A DNA stretch of 64,000 nucleotides from NCBI RefSeq assembly GCF_029269825.1, contig NZ_JARJHU010000001.1, positions 945,327-1,009,326 on the forward strand, in the 5' to 3' direction. The DNA comes from Pedobacter sp. JY14-1 (GTDB taxonomy: Bacteria; Bacteroidota; Bacteroidia; Sphingobacteriales; Sphingobacteriaceae). Position 1 is the first letter of the stretch. Each line of letters opens with the position of its first letter. Positions 9,238 through 18,422 of the stretch are shown here, piece after piece. A program made the position numbers and the translations under genes. The notes under the pieces were generated by a model. That model was not told the origin of the DNA. It was given only the letters and a program-made list of their open reading frames with translations, and searched no databases.

Positions 9238-10755
9238 TTATTTCTTCAAATATCCTAAAGCCAATTCAGAAAAGTTCTTTACCTGAGTCCTTTCCCATAG
9301 TTTGTCATAGTTAAGCTCCTTTGCCATCAGCGCCGCCACATCCGCAGCAAGTCCGATCGCCTTTTCCGCATCCAGGAACAGGATACGAAGTCGTCTGGCC
9401 AGTATGTCTTCTACCGTTCTGGCCATCTCATCATGAACAGCCTTAGATACCACTATTTCCAGTTCCTTTTTGCTTATTCTTTCCGCGGCATGCAGAAGAT
9501 GGCTCTTTCTATCTGTGTGTTCCAGTAAAATGTGCGCTGTCTGACACGGGACGGACGGCAAACCTGCAACAGAAGACGCCATATCAACCGTGTCCGCTGC
9601 CATTTTCCGGTAGGTAGTCCATTTCCCGCCGGTAATTGTAACGAGTCCGGACGATGAAGTCATAAGTTTATGACTCCTTGACATCTCCCTGGTAGCCCCG
9701 GCTCTCCCCTTAATCACAGCCAGCGGCCGAAGGCCCGCAAAAACGCTTAAGATATCTTTTCTTTGCGGAATGTTCTCCAGGTATTGCCCCGCGGCTCCAA
9801 GGATAAAATCTATTTCTTTTTCCAGTGCAACTGGCTCCAGATCCGTATGATCCATTGGTGTGTCTGTAGTCCCGGCAAGCAAATATCCATGCCACGGCAC
9901 GATGAAAAGTACTCTGCCGTCAACGGTAGTGGGTATCAGCAAAGCATTGTTCCCTTTCATAAAGGAAGACTTAAGTACAATATGTACGCCCTGGCTGGGC
10001 TTTACTAAGGGAGTGACGGCAGCTTCGTCCAGACGCAATACCTGATCTACATAAACCCCTGTAGCATTGATCACAACCTTTGCCTTTACCTCATAAGACA
10101 AACCTGTCTCGATATCCCGGAGTGATGCACCGTTTATCTTGCCCAGGTCCTTGCAAAAAGCAGTCAGTCTCATGTAATTGATCAGTGTAGCACCCTTTGC
10201 GGACGCCGTCCGGGCAATAGCCAGCGCCAGCCGGGCATCGTCAAACTTTCCGTCATAATAGCGCACTCCACCTTTAAGTCCCTTTCCCCGTATCCCGGGA
10301 AGTTCCTCAAGCACCCTGCTGGGTGACAAAAAACCAGAACGCCCGAAACTGTAACTTCCGGACATCCAGTCATACAGAATCAACCCCACCAGATACTTCA
10401 ATACTTCCCACCAGCTGTAACAAGGAATGATAAAAGCTTGCTTCTCAACCAGCCCCGGTGCATTTTTCAATAAAAGACCACGCTCGTGCAAAGCCTCTCG
10501 CACCAGACCAAAATTACCCTGAGCAAGATAACGTACCCCTCCATGGACCAGCTTGGTGCTTCTGCTGGAAGTTCCTTTTGCAAAATCGTGCTGCTCGGTA
10601 AGCAAAACCTTATAACCCCTCGCAGCAGCGTCAAGGGCAATTCCCAATCCAGTTGCTCCACCACCTGTTATTAGGATATCCCATTCCGGAACATTTTGCA
10701 GTTCCTGAAGGGACCGTTCCCTGTCAAGCGAGTGTCTGTCTTTAGCTTGTTCCAT
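9238..10755 (-). CDS. glpD: Glycerol-3-phosphate dehydrogenase, FAD-dependent
   Basis: Oxidises sn-glycerol 3-phosphate to dihydroxyacetone phosphate and passes electrons to quinone at the membrane. The FAD-binding Rossmann motif ITGGGATGLGIALDAAARG lies near the N-terminus, followed by the family signature KGTSSRSTKLVHGGVRYL, the IIPCYSW stretch and the C-terminal TGGKWTTYRKMA motif. The ATG at 10755 is chosen as start. A longer frame to 10827 exists, but a -7 box at 10762-10769 would fall inside it, which argues for the shorter protein (505 residues). Followed by the cyclophilin gene with a 2-base gap. Confidence 0.93.
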   Translation of the reverse strand: MEQAKDRHSLDRERSLQELQNVPEWDILITGGGATGLGIALDAAARGYKVLLTEQHDFAKGTSSRSTKLVHGGVRYLAQGNFGLVREALHERGLLLKNAPGLVEKQAFIIPCYSWWEVLKYLVGLILYDWMSGSYSFGRSGFLSPSRVLEELPGIRGKGLKGGVRYYDGKFDDARLALAIARTASAKGATLINYMRLTAFCKDLGKINGASLRDIETGLSYEVKAKVVINATGVYVDQVLRLDEAAVTPLVKPSQGVHIVLKSSFMKGNNALLIPTTVDGRVLFIVPWHGYLLAGTTDTPMDHTDLEPVALEKEIDFILGAAGQYLENIPQRKDILSVFAGLRPLAVIKGRAGATREMSRSHKLMTSSSGLVTITGGKWTTYRKMAADTVDMASSVAGLPSVPCQTAHILLEHTDRKSHLLHAAERISKKELEIVVSKAVHDEMARTVEDILARRLRILFLDAEKAIGLAADVAALMAKELNYDKLWERTQVKNFSELALGYLKK

Positions 10756-10761
10756 TATCAC

Positions 10762-10769
10762 CAAAGTTA
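10762..10769 (-). promoter_or_regulatory. -7 element for glpD, implies a very short or absent 5' leader
   Basis: On the - strand this reads TAACTTTG (TAnnTTTG consensus). Transcription would begin a few bases downstream, almost at the ATG at 10755, so the mRNA may be leaderless. The -33 match is poor. Confidence 0.5.
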
Positions 10770-10858
10770 GCAAATTGAAATTAAGTAAATACCCGTCCTG
10801 ATAGAGCTTAGCGGCCGCTTCAGCCATTTTTTTTTAAAAAACTACCATTTCTATAGAT

Positions 10859-10893
10859 TTTGTTTTTTTTATAGATAATTGCTTTTATATTTG
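10859..10893 (+). promoter_or_regulatory. Promoter of the Cys-leader/TonB receptor transcript
   Basis: A perfect -7 box TATATTTG lies at 10886-10893, with TTTG at 10859-10862 as a candidate -33 box (23 bases apart, slightly long). The region between is T-rich. Transcription would start near 10900, about 27 bases before the leader ORF. Confidence 0.6.
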
Positions 10894-10926
10894 CACGAGA
10901 TCAGCTGAAATAAAGAGATCGAAACA

Positions 10927-11004
10927 ATGAGAACTGACCTATATATAAGTACTTTTTACAACATATGTTGTTGTTGCCACAGTTCTATAGCAGGAATGTC
11001 TTAA
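10927..11004 (+). CDS. Leader peptide with four consecutive cysteines (uORF), 25 residues
   Basis: Short ORF between a well-placed promoter (10886-10893) and the TonB receptor ATG at 11047. The peptide begins MRTDLYIST, has the core NICCCCHSS at residues 12-20 and ends GMS with TAA at 11002. The four Cys codons are TGT TGT TGT TGC. Cys-run leader ORFs elsewhere in bacteria sense cysteinyl-tRNA supply by ribosome stalling (established for other phyla). By analogy this one may link expression of the receptor to cysteine or sulfur status. No clear terminator lies between leader and receptor, so any control would more likely be translational or processing-based. Being real is inferred from position and composition. 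Confidence 0.6.
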   Translation: MRTDLYISTFYNICCCCHSSIAGMS

Positions 11005-11046
11005 AGATCAACACACGATAATCCATCTAATTTTCAATTTCAAACC

Positions 11047-13626
11047 ATGAAAAAAGTTTTACTTTTTATCCTGCCATTATTGGTATGGTCAGGCAGTACA
11101 TTTGCCCAGAGTATTTTGACGGGTGTCATTAAAAGTCCCAAAGGCACACCTGTACCACATGCAAGCATCCAGGTGAGGGGCGCGAGCGGCAGCACAGTTG
11201 CAGACGAAAACGGGGCCTTTAGCCTAAGCGTAAAGCAGGATTTGCCATTCTATATCCGCGTTAGTTCCGTCGGTTATAAACCGCAGGACTTCCAAGTACA
11301 AAAGCTCCAGAACACTCCGCTTGAGTTAACCCTGGTAGAAAACGAAGACCTGGCAGAAATCGTCGTTACCTCAAGAAGGCGTTCGGAAGTGCTCCAGGAT
11401 GTGCCGATTCCGATCACCGTTATCGGCGGCCAGGCGGCTGAAAATGCCGGAGCTTTCAACGTAAACCGCCTCAAAGAACTGGTGCCTTCCGTACAGCTGT
11501 ATGCATCTAACGCAAGGAACACTACGCTTAACATCAGGGGCCTGGGTTCAACATTTGGTCTGACCAACGACGGTATCGACCCAGGCGTAGGCTTCTATGT
11601 GGATGGAGTTTACCAGGCCCGTCCGGCTGCTACGTCTACGGACTTCCTGGACATCGAGCAGATAGAAATCCTGCGCGGTCCCCAGGGAACCTTATTCGGC
11701 AAAAATACCACCTCAGGTGCGTTCAACATCACTACTACCAAGCCGGCACAAACACCAACTGCAAAAGCAGAATTCAGCGTAGGCAGCTACAACTTCATCC
11801 AGGCAAAGGCAAGTGTTTCGGGTGGCATCGCCAAAAATCTGGCCGCTAAGATCGCAATTTCAGGTACACAACGTGACGGCACCATCTTCAACACCAGGGA
11901 AGAGCGCAAATACAGCGGTCAGAACAACCTGGGGTTGAAAGGTCAGCTGTATTACACTCCATCCGATCGGTTGCAGGTATTGCTGAGCAGCGATGTTAGC
12001 TTCCAGCACCCCGCAGGTTACCCATTGGTTATTGCAGGAGTAACCACTACCGAAAGGAGTGCTTACCGCCAGTACGCTCAAATCCTTACCGATCTGGGTT
12101 ACCAGCAACCTAAAATCGATCCGTTCTCCAGGGAGATCAACACCAATACTCCGTGGAAACAAAACCAGTCCATCGGTGGTGTCTCGGCAAACATAGATTA
12201 TAAAATCGGCAACGGAACCCTGACTTCCACTACCGCATGGAGGTTCTGGAATTGGGATCCGACCAATGACAGAGATTTTTCTGAAGTATCCGCACTTACC
12301 AAATCCCAGGGCAATTCACGCCATGACCAATATTCACAGGAGTTCAGGTATGCCGGTAATATCAATGAGAAAATCAGTGGTGTAGTAGGTTTATTTTTTC
12401 TTGGTCAGAACCTGAAAGGACTGGACCAGACTGAAGAAGTAGGCAAAGACCAGTGGAGGTTCGTTCAGACCGCCAACACCGGTGACCAAGCCTTATACTC
12501 AACACCCGGCTTGCTTGACAACTTCGGCATCAGAACCAACTCTACTATCAAATCGCTGAGCGCCGCAGTATTTGCGCAGATCGACTGGGAGTTCCTGCCT
12601 AAACTACATGTGCTGCCAGGCCTGAGGTTTACCTACGACAAAAAAGACGTAGATTATGACAGGGTAACCTATGGCGGCCTGCAAACTACAGATGCCAAAC
12701 TGCTCGCCCTTAAAGCAGCAGTTTACAGCAATCAGCAATTCAGCACCAGTACAGATAACAACAACCTTTCTGGTAACCTTACCCTTTCTTACCGTCCAAG
12801 TACTAGGTTGAATGTTTACGGAACCTTCTCTACCGGTTACAAGCCAGTTGGTGTAAACGTAGGCGGTTTGCCAACCACGTCCGATGGAAAAGCAGACCTT
12901 TCCCTGGCCGTTGTAAAGCCTGAATATGTACAACAGTATGAGATCGGTGCCAAAACCAAACCAGTAAAGGGCTCAATACTGAACATCACTGCCTTCAAGA
13001 CCGACATCAAGGATTACCAGACCAACGTACAGTCACCGCAGCTTGGCGTGAACAGGGGGTACCTGGCCAACGCAGAAAAGGTAAACGTAAAAGGTCTTGA
13101 AATTGACGGTAGCTATCAGCTGGATAGATACCTGACCATTAATGCTGCCGTAGCTTATCTTGACGGCAAGTATAAGAAATTCACCAATGCTCCACTTCCT
13201 CTTGAAGAAACAGGACATACGGAAATCATAGACGGAAAATCTACACAGGTTGCATTCAAAGATGCTTCAGGCGGCAGATTGCCAGGTATTTCCAAATGGA
13301 ATACATCCGGAGGCATAGAATTGAGTACTGCCGGCAAGTTATCTGTAGCTGAGGGCAGATGGTTTATTGCCACAGACGTAACTTATCGTTCCGATTATTC
13401 CTCTAACCCCACACCTTCAAAAGTGTTGAATGTGGATGGATATTCTCTGGTAAATGCGCGCATAGGATTCAAGTCCACAAAGTTCTCCATCTTCGGCTGG
13501 GGCAGAAACCTTGGGCAGACCCATTACTTCGAGCAATTGCAGGCTGCCGCCGGCAACTCAGGTCTGTATGCCGGCGTACTTGGCGATCCAAGGACTTACG
13601 GAGCAACCCTGCGTTACAGCTTTTAA
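11047..13626 (+). CDS. TonB-dependent outer-membrane receptor with N-terminal CarboxypepD-like domain
   Basis: Energised outer-membrane transporter, 859 residues. It has a signal peptide (residues 1-21, ending TFAQ), a carboxypeptidase-D-regulatory-like beta domain (about 24-95), then a plug domain (about 105-230) with RRRSEVLQDVPIPITVI, LNIRGLG and IEILRGPQGTLFGKNTTSG, and a 22-strand barrel ending in aromatic RYSF. The plug resembles the FecA/CirA-type group rather than SusC: it is shorter and has no SusD gene beside it. Substrate unknown. The Cys-rich leader upstream suggests a sulfur-related compound, which is inference only. Transcribed alone and closed by a strong terminator. Confidence 0.9.
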   Translation: MKKVLLFILPLLVWSGSTFAQSILTGVIKSPKGTPVPHASIQVRGASGSTVADENGAFSLSVKQDLPFYIRVSSVGYKPQDFQVQKLQNTPLELTLVENEDLAEIVVTSRRRSEVLQDVPIPITVIGGQAAENAGAFNVNRLKELVPSVQLYASNARNTTLNIRGLGSTFGLTNDGIDPGVGFYVDGVYQARPAATSTDFLDIEQIEILRGPQGTLFGKNTTSGAFNITTTKPAQTPTAKAEFSVGSYNFIQAKASVSGGIAKNLAAKIAISGTQRDGTIFNTREERKYSGQNNLGLKGQLYYTPSDRLQVLLSSDVSFQHPAGYPLVIAGVTTTERSAYRQYAQILTDLGYQQPKIDPFSREINTNTPWKQNQSIGGVSANIDYKIGNGTLTSTTAWRFWNWDPTNDRDFSEVSALTKSQGNSRHDQYSQEFRYAGNINEKISGVVGLFFLGQNLKGLDQTEEVGKDQWRFVQTANTGDQALYSTPGLLDNFGIRTNSTIKSLSAAVFAQIDWEFLPKLHVLPGLRFTYDKKDVDYDRVTYGGLQTTDAKLLALKAAVYSNQQFSTSTDNNNLSGNLTLSYRPSTRLNVYGTFSTGYKPVGVNVGGLPTTSDGKADLSLAVVKPEYVQQYEIGAKTKPVKGSILNITAFKTDIKDYQTNVQSPQLGVNRGYLANAEKVNVKGLEIDGSYQLDRYLTINAAVAYLDGKYKKFTNAPLPLEETGHTEIIDGKSTQVAFKDASGGRLPGISKWNTSGGIELSTAGKLSVAEGRWFIATDVTYRSDYSSNPTPSKVLNVDGYSLVNARIGFKSTKFSIFGWGRNLGQTHYFEQLQAAAGNSGLYAGVLGDPRTYGATLRYSF

Positions 13627-13651
13627 TATTTCAGCAAGGTCCTTATAACAG

Positions 13652-13686
13652 AACGGGGAAGACAGCCATGTCTCCCCGTTTTTTTA
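13652..13686 (+). terminator. Intrinsic terminator after the TonB receptor
   Basis: Stem AACGGGGAAGACA / TGTCTCCCCGTT with loop GCCA and one bulged A, followed by a run of T from 13679. Confidence 0.9.
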
Positions 13687-14056
13687 TGAATATGAACAGT
13701 TACGGACCTCGAATTATTCTGCAATAAACAAACCTACCCAAAAGAACAAGCCCGGTCATACTAACACTTATTATCCGAAATGTTAATCTACATAGAACAT
13801 TAATGCATACTGATAGACGCCTACCTTGGCTTTACCGGACAACAGCAGTTTGAGATGAGTAACAGCGTCTGGGCAAGGAACTACAGTATTGATGTTTCCA
13901 GTAAATGAGCGTTGCTGCTCTATTATCCGACCCTCTTTGCCAGCACTATTACAGGATGAAATGCCTTGGACATCCGCTGGGAGATATGTTAACTGTACGT
14001 TGATCATTGACTTAATGTTAACAAAATGATAATTTAATATTATATTGAGGTTAAAC
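13687..14056. other. Intergenic stretch with possible decayed coding sequence
   Basis: About 370 bases with no gene I can support. On the + strand one frame reads sensibly for short stretches (for example FEMSNSVWARNYSIDVSSK near 13850-13910, then ALLLYYPTLFASTITG) but is broken by two in-frame stops, which could be a gene remnant. A 74-codon - strand frame at 13783-14007 lies across the same bases and looks like its shadow. The last 50 bases are AT-rich. Confidence 0.25.
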
Positions 14057-14064
14057 TAGCTTTG
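14057..14064 (+). promoter_or_regulatory. -7 element directly before the 79-residue gene
   Basis: TAGCTTTG matches TAnnTTTG and ends 4 bases before the ATG at 14069, so the transcript would be leaderless or nearly so. No convincing -33 box. Confidence 0.4.
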
Positions 14065-14068
14065 TAGC

Positions 14069-14308
14069 ATGGAAATAGCCACCTATGTAGTTTATGAATT
14101 GTTGATCCGTTTACAAGCGCTTACCCCCAATGTAGGCGTATACCTTTCAAGCAGCCAGAACCCTTCGGGAGTACTTTTGAAAACCACCACAGGTACTATC
14201 CATTTACCTATAGAGTTGCTTAAAAAACAATTTGAAGAGCCTTCACTGATTACCGAAACCGATATCATAAATCTTCTGAGCAACTTCCGGGTTACCGCAT
14301 CAGCCTGA
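14069..14308 (+). CDS. Hypothetical protein, 79 residues
   Basis: Not recognised. A small soluble protein with no signal peptide or membrane segment. It opens with a hydrophobic helix-like stretch (YVVYELLIRLQAL), has a beta-like centre (VGVYLSSSQNPSGVLLKTTTG) and a C-terminal acidic/hydrophobic helix. It is preceded by a perfect -7 box and ends 55 bases before the methyltransferase gene on the same strand. The codon composition and clean reading frame suggest it is real, but no function can be given. Confidence 0.5.
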   Translation: MEIATYVVYELLIRLQALTPNVGVYLSSSQNPSGVLLKTTTGTIHLPIELLKKQFEEPSLITETDIINLLSNFRVTASA

Positions 14309-14339
14309 TTTACCTTTCTTACCGCCTGTTTTTTGTTTG

Positions 14340-14363
14340 TATATTTCGCAAAAAGCGAATATA
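14340..14363 (+). promoter_or_regulatory. Inverted repeat overlapping -7-like box and start region of the methyltransferase gene
   Basis: TATATTTCGC (14340-14349) and GCGAATATA (14354-14362) are complementary except for one extra T, separated by AAAAA. The left arm begins with TATATTTC, close to a -7 box, and the right arm abuts the ATG at 14364. It could be an operator or an mRNA hairpin over the start codon. Confidence 0.4.
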
Positions 14364-15233
14364 ATGTCACAGGAACAAAAAGATTTTACCAGTGTTAGCC
14401 CTTCTGCCAGATCACTGTTACTGATGAAGGGCTATACAGACATACCTTTTGCAAGGGAAACAGCTGCCCTGATGCAGGGTCCGGAAGTCTTCGGGCTGAA
14501 TTTTGATAATAAGGACTTTTGGTTCTGGATCAGGGTAATGCATTTTGAGGCCCGCTACTGGAGTATCGACCAGTTGCTGAAACAGGCCAGCATCAAGAAC
14601 ATCCTTGAATTGTCTTCAGGGTATTCCCTCCGCTGCCTGGACCTTTGTCTGAAAGATCCGGCTGTTCACTGCATCGATACAGATCTTAGCGGAGTGGTTG
14701 CTGCCAAGCGAACCTTAATCGCTCAACTGGAAGCAGACAAAAATGTAAAAGGCAAATTTGAGCTACTGCCGCTCAATGCGCTGAATGAGCAGGAATTTGA
14801 GGGCATTGTTGACCACTTTGGTAAAGGCGAACTGTCTATTGTAAATGAGGGATTGCTGATGTATCTAGATATTGAGGAGAAAAAGCGGCTTTGCAGGATA
14901 ATACATGCTGTATTGAAGCAACGGGGCGGATACTGGATCACTGCCGACGTGTATATAAGGCGTTCTGCAGAAATGCAGGCTAGTATACCCCAAAGCAAAG
15001 GTGAGACAACCTTTTTTGAGCAGCACAATATTGAAGGCAATAAGTTCGAAAGTTATCTGGCTGCCGGTGGATTCTTTGAAGATCAGGGATTTGAAGTAGT
15101 GCATGAAGCGGTAATCAACTACCAGGCATTAAGTGCTATGCCGCACTTGTTAAAGGTCTTGCCGGAACATGTAAAGAATAACCAGGAACCACCCCCAAAG
15201 GTGCAGGCTACATGGATGCTGAGAGCGGTATAG
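14364..15233 (+). CDS. Class I SAM-dependent methyltransferase, LCM/PPM (leucine carboxyl methyltransferase-like) family
   Basis: Cytoplasmic methyltransferase of 289 residues. The SAM-binding region is ILELSSGYSLRCLDL (about residues 83-97), followed by the acidic strand end HCIDTDLSGV and the later motif LSIVNEGLLMYLD, which is characteristic of the LCM/PPM O-methyltransferase family also called TIGR00027-like. The substrate is unknown; several relatives act on polyketide or small-molecule carboxylates. The ATG at 14364 is chosen (MSQEQKD) instead of the TTG at 14337, because the latter lies inside the inverted repeat and -7-like box. Confidence 0.8.
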   Translation: MSQEQKDFTSVSPSARSLLLMKGYTDIPFARETAALMQGPEVFGLNFDNKDFWFWIRVMHFEARYWSIDQLLKQASIKNILELSSGYSLRCLDLCLKDPAVHCIDTDLSGVVAAKRTLIAQLEADKNVKGKFELLPLNALNEQEFEGIVDHFGKGELSIVNEGLLMYLDIEEKKRLCRIIHAVLKQRGGYWITADVYIRRSAEMQASIPQSKGETTFFEQHNIEGNKFESYLAAGGFFEDQGFEVVHEAVINYQALSAMPHLLKVLPEHVKNNQEPPPKVQATWMLRAV

Positions 15234-15358
15234 GTTGTTTGCTTATCCAGAGATTGGTATAACAGGGTATAAATCGCGTTAAAAGCTGATACAGATTGAA
15301 AAGAATCCGGTGGGTAACAGATAATTATACCTTAATCACAGAGAAATTACGGAAAAAA

Positions 15359-15389
15359 TTGTGAAATTAAAAACCAAACATTACCTTTG
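15359..15389 (+). promoter_or_regulatory. Promoter of the tRNA-Arg gene
   Basis: TTG at 15359-15361 and TACCTTTG at 15382-15389, 20 bases apart: a textbook Bacteroidota promoter, 19 bases before the mature tRNA 5' end. Confidence 0.75.
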
Positions 15390-15408
15390 CAATCCATTAA
15401 CAAAGAAT

Positions 15409-15482
15409 GCACTTGTAGCTCAACTGGATAGAGCATCTCACTACGGATGAGAAGGTTTGGGGTTCGAATCCCTACCAGTGCA
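15409..15482 (+). tRNA. tRNA-Arg(ACG)
   Basis: Folds as a cloverleaf of 74 bases. The acceptor is GCACTTG with CCAGTGC plus discriminator A, the D arm is GCTC..GAGC, the anticodon stem TCTCA/TGAGA carries loop CTACGGA (anticodon ACG, read as ICG), the variable loop is short, and the T arm is TGGGG-TTCGAAT-CCCTA. CCA is not encoded. Acceptor pair 6-67 is T-C, a mismatch. A dedicated promoter precedes it and an intrinsic terminator follows directly. Confidence 0.95.
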
Positions 15483-15487
15483 CGAAT

Positions 15488-15514
15488 AGCCTTAGAAATA
15501 TCTAAGGCTTTTTT
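15488..15514 (+). terminator. Intrinsic terminator after tRNA-Arg
   Basis: Perfect 9-bp stem AGCCTTAGA / TCTAAGGCT with loop AATA, then six T. Starts 6 bases after the tRNA end. Confidence 0.93.
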
Positions 15515-15537
15515 GTTTGGGCAGTATAATGGTCAAT

Positions 15538-16449
15538 TTAGCTGGAACCAAGTTTTATCTGCTTATCTAGTACGGCAAGTCCTTCTTCAAAACTATGTGG
15601 GGCATATCCAAGATCCCGGATGGTTTTATCCAGGATAAACCCTGTTCTCAGTGGCCGCTTTGCAACCTGGTTTAGCGAGGCTGAACTGATTTCATTGATC
15701 AGGCTTTTGTCCAGCTTCCAGAAATCAGCCACCCGTGTTACCAGCTCAGAAATACTCATCATATCTTTACCGGAAGCATTGTATACACCCTGAGCATCCT
15801 TCTCTACTGCCAGCAGACAGCAATCTGCAAGGTCTTCTGCAAGTGTGGGCATGCGCCACTGATCGTTGACCACATTGATGGGTGCACCTTTTTCAAGTGC
15901 ACCTTTAGCCCATAGCACGATATTACTTCTGCTCATATCGCTCACGATGCCATAAACGATGATGGTCCGGAGAATGGTCCATTTACAGCGGGAGTTCTTG
16001 ATGACCTCTTCCGCTTCCAGCTTGGTCTCCCCGTAATAGCTGAGGGGATTGGGAGCTGCCAGCTCGTCATAGGGACCATCTGCTCCATCAAAAATAAAGT
16101 CCGTAGACAGATGGACGAGCTGGATATTATGCGCCTCGGCCAACTTGATCAGCGTCTGCACCGATCCGACATTGAGCTGGTGTGCAAGTTCGCGCTGATC
16201 TTCGCAGGTATCGACATTGGTCATGGCCGCAGTGTGGATAATTGCATCGGGCTGGTACTGTTCAACGACCTGCCGCACCTGCTCCGGATCCAGGATGTCC
16301 ATTTCCGCGTACGTATAACCTTCCTTTACCGGGTAGCGGTTAATGCCTTTAGCGGTAGCGACGAGCCTGAATTGTCTGGTCTCCAGTATTCTTTCGGTAA
16401 TTTTCTGTCCGAGCAATCCGTTGCTGCCGGTGACGAGTATCGTTTTCAT
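15538..16449 (-). CDS. SDR-family dTDP-4-dehydrorhamnose reductase-like protein (RmlD-like)
   Basis: NAD(P)-dependent reductase/epimerase of the extended SDR superfamily, 304 residues from the ATG at 16449 (MKTILVTG); the longer frame to 16488 adds a non-conserved tail. It has the dinucleotide motif GSNGLLGQ (about 8-15), DILDP, a HTAAMTNVDTCED motif characteristic of RmlD-like proteins, the active-site YYGETKLEAE (Tyr-x3-Lys, about residues 140-149) and the preceding LSTDFIFDG. Many Bacteroidota homologues are annotated as sugar nucleotide-binding proteins without proof of rhamnose synthesis. No other rml genes are present, so the substrate is open. Confidence 0.75.
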   Translation of the reverse strand: MKTILVTGSNGLLGQKITERILETRQFRLVATAKGINRYPVKEGYTYAEMDILDPEQVRQVVEQYQPDAIIHTAAMTNVDTCEDQRELAHQLNVGSVQTLIKLAEAHNIQLVHLSTDFIFDGADGPYDELAAPNPLSYYGETKLEAEEVIKNSRCKWTILRTIIVYGIVSDMSRSNIVLWAKGALEKGAPINVVNDQWRMPTLAEDLADCCLLAVEKDAQGVYNASGKDMMSISELVTRVADFWKLDKSLINEISSASLNQVAKRPLRTGFILDKTIRDLGYAPHSFEEGLAVLDKQIKLGSS

Positions 16450-16535
16450 TTGAGTTGCTTTTAAAGACGAAAATACCATTTCGCGCACTGTGGAAAAACT
16501 TTTTATTTATATACGCAATTCTTATTTAAAAACTT

Positions 16536-16543
16536 TAACTTTG
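16536..16543 (+). promoter_or_regulatory. -7 element for atpDC
   Basis: TAACTTTG matches TAnnTTTG and lies 70 bases before the atpD ATG. No good -33 TTTG was found. The leader between contains a short GCCTT/AAGGC hairpin at about 16559-16573. Confidence 0.45.
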
Positions 16544-16595
16544 CGAACCAAATTGTAGGCCTTTAAAAAGGCATTTAACGAATTGATATTTATAA

Positions 16596-18116
<1,521 letters not shown>

Positions 18117-18131
18117 TATAAAGCAGTTGGC

Positions 18132-18374
18132 ATGACATTAGAAATATTAACCCCGGACAAAAAAGTTTTTGAAGGCGAGGTAAGCGCGGTTACCGTACCA
18201 GGTATTTTAGGTTCTTTTCAGATCCTGAAAGATCACGCTCCTATTATTTCTACACTGGAAGACGGAGCGGTCATTGTGAAAAGTAAAACCGGAGAAGACA
18301 CCTTTATTATTAAAGGCGGTGTAGTTGAAGTCATTAAAAACAAAATTGTTGTTTTGGCCGAGGGGGTCGCATAA
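18132..18374 (+). CDS. atpC: F1F0 ATP synthase subunit epsilon (beta-sandwich domain only)
   Basis: Rotor stalk subunit that couples and regulates the F1 head. It is 80 residues and shows the N-terminal beta-sandwich: MTLEILTPDKKVFEGEV, TVPGILGSFQILKDHAPI and FIIKGGVVEVIKNKIVVLAEG. The C-terminal helical hairpin that inhibits ATP hydrolysis in other bacteria is absent, which is common for Bacteroidota epsilon. It starts 15 bases after atpD and is followed by a terminator. Confidence 0.95.
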   Translation: MTLEILTPDKKVFEGEVSAVTVPGILGSFQILKDHAPIISTLEDGAVIVKSKTGEDTFIIKGGVVEVIKNKIVVLAEGVA

Positions 18375-18390
18375 TATTTGATTACAAAAT

Positions 18391-18422
18391 AAAAAGCCTC
18401 TTGAGATTCAAGGGGCTTTTTT
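18391..18422 (+). terminator. Intrinsic terminator after atpDC
   Basis: Stem AGCCTCTTGA / TCAAGGGGCT with loop GAT, flanked by A-run and six T. One G-T pair. Confidence 0.92.

Noticed and set aside
10756..10827. Longer start for glpD
   Set aside because: The extension has no family similarity and would contain the -7 box at 10762-10769.
13783..14007. 74-codon - strand ORF
   Set aside because: No recognisable features, and it mirrors a broken + strand reading in the same stretch; no promoter-like box.
15447..15638. 63-codon + ORF starting in the tRNA-Arg gene
   Set aside because: It begins inside the tRNA, crosses a strong terminator and runs into the RmlD-like gene on the other strand.
16559..16573. 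Small GCCTT/AAGGC hairpin before atpD
   Set aside because: Too short and without a T run, so not a terminator; no riboswitch-like structure seen.
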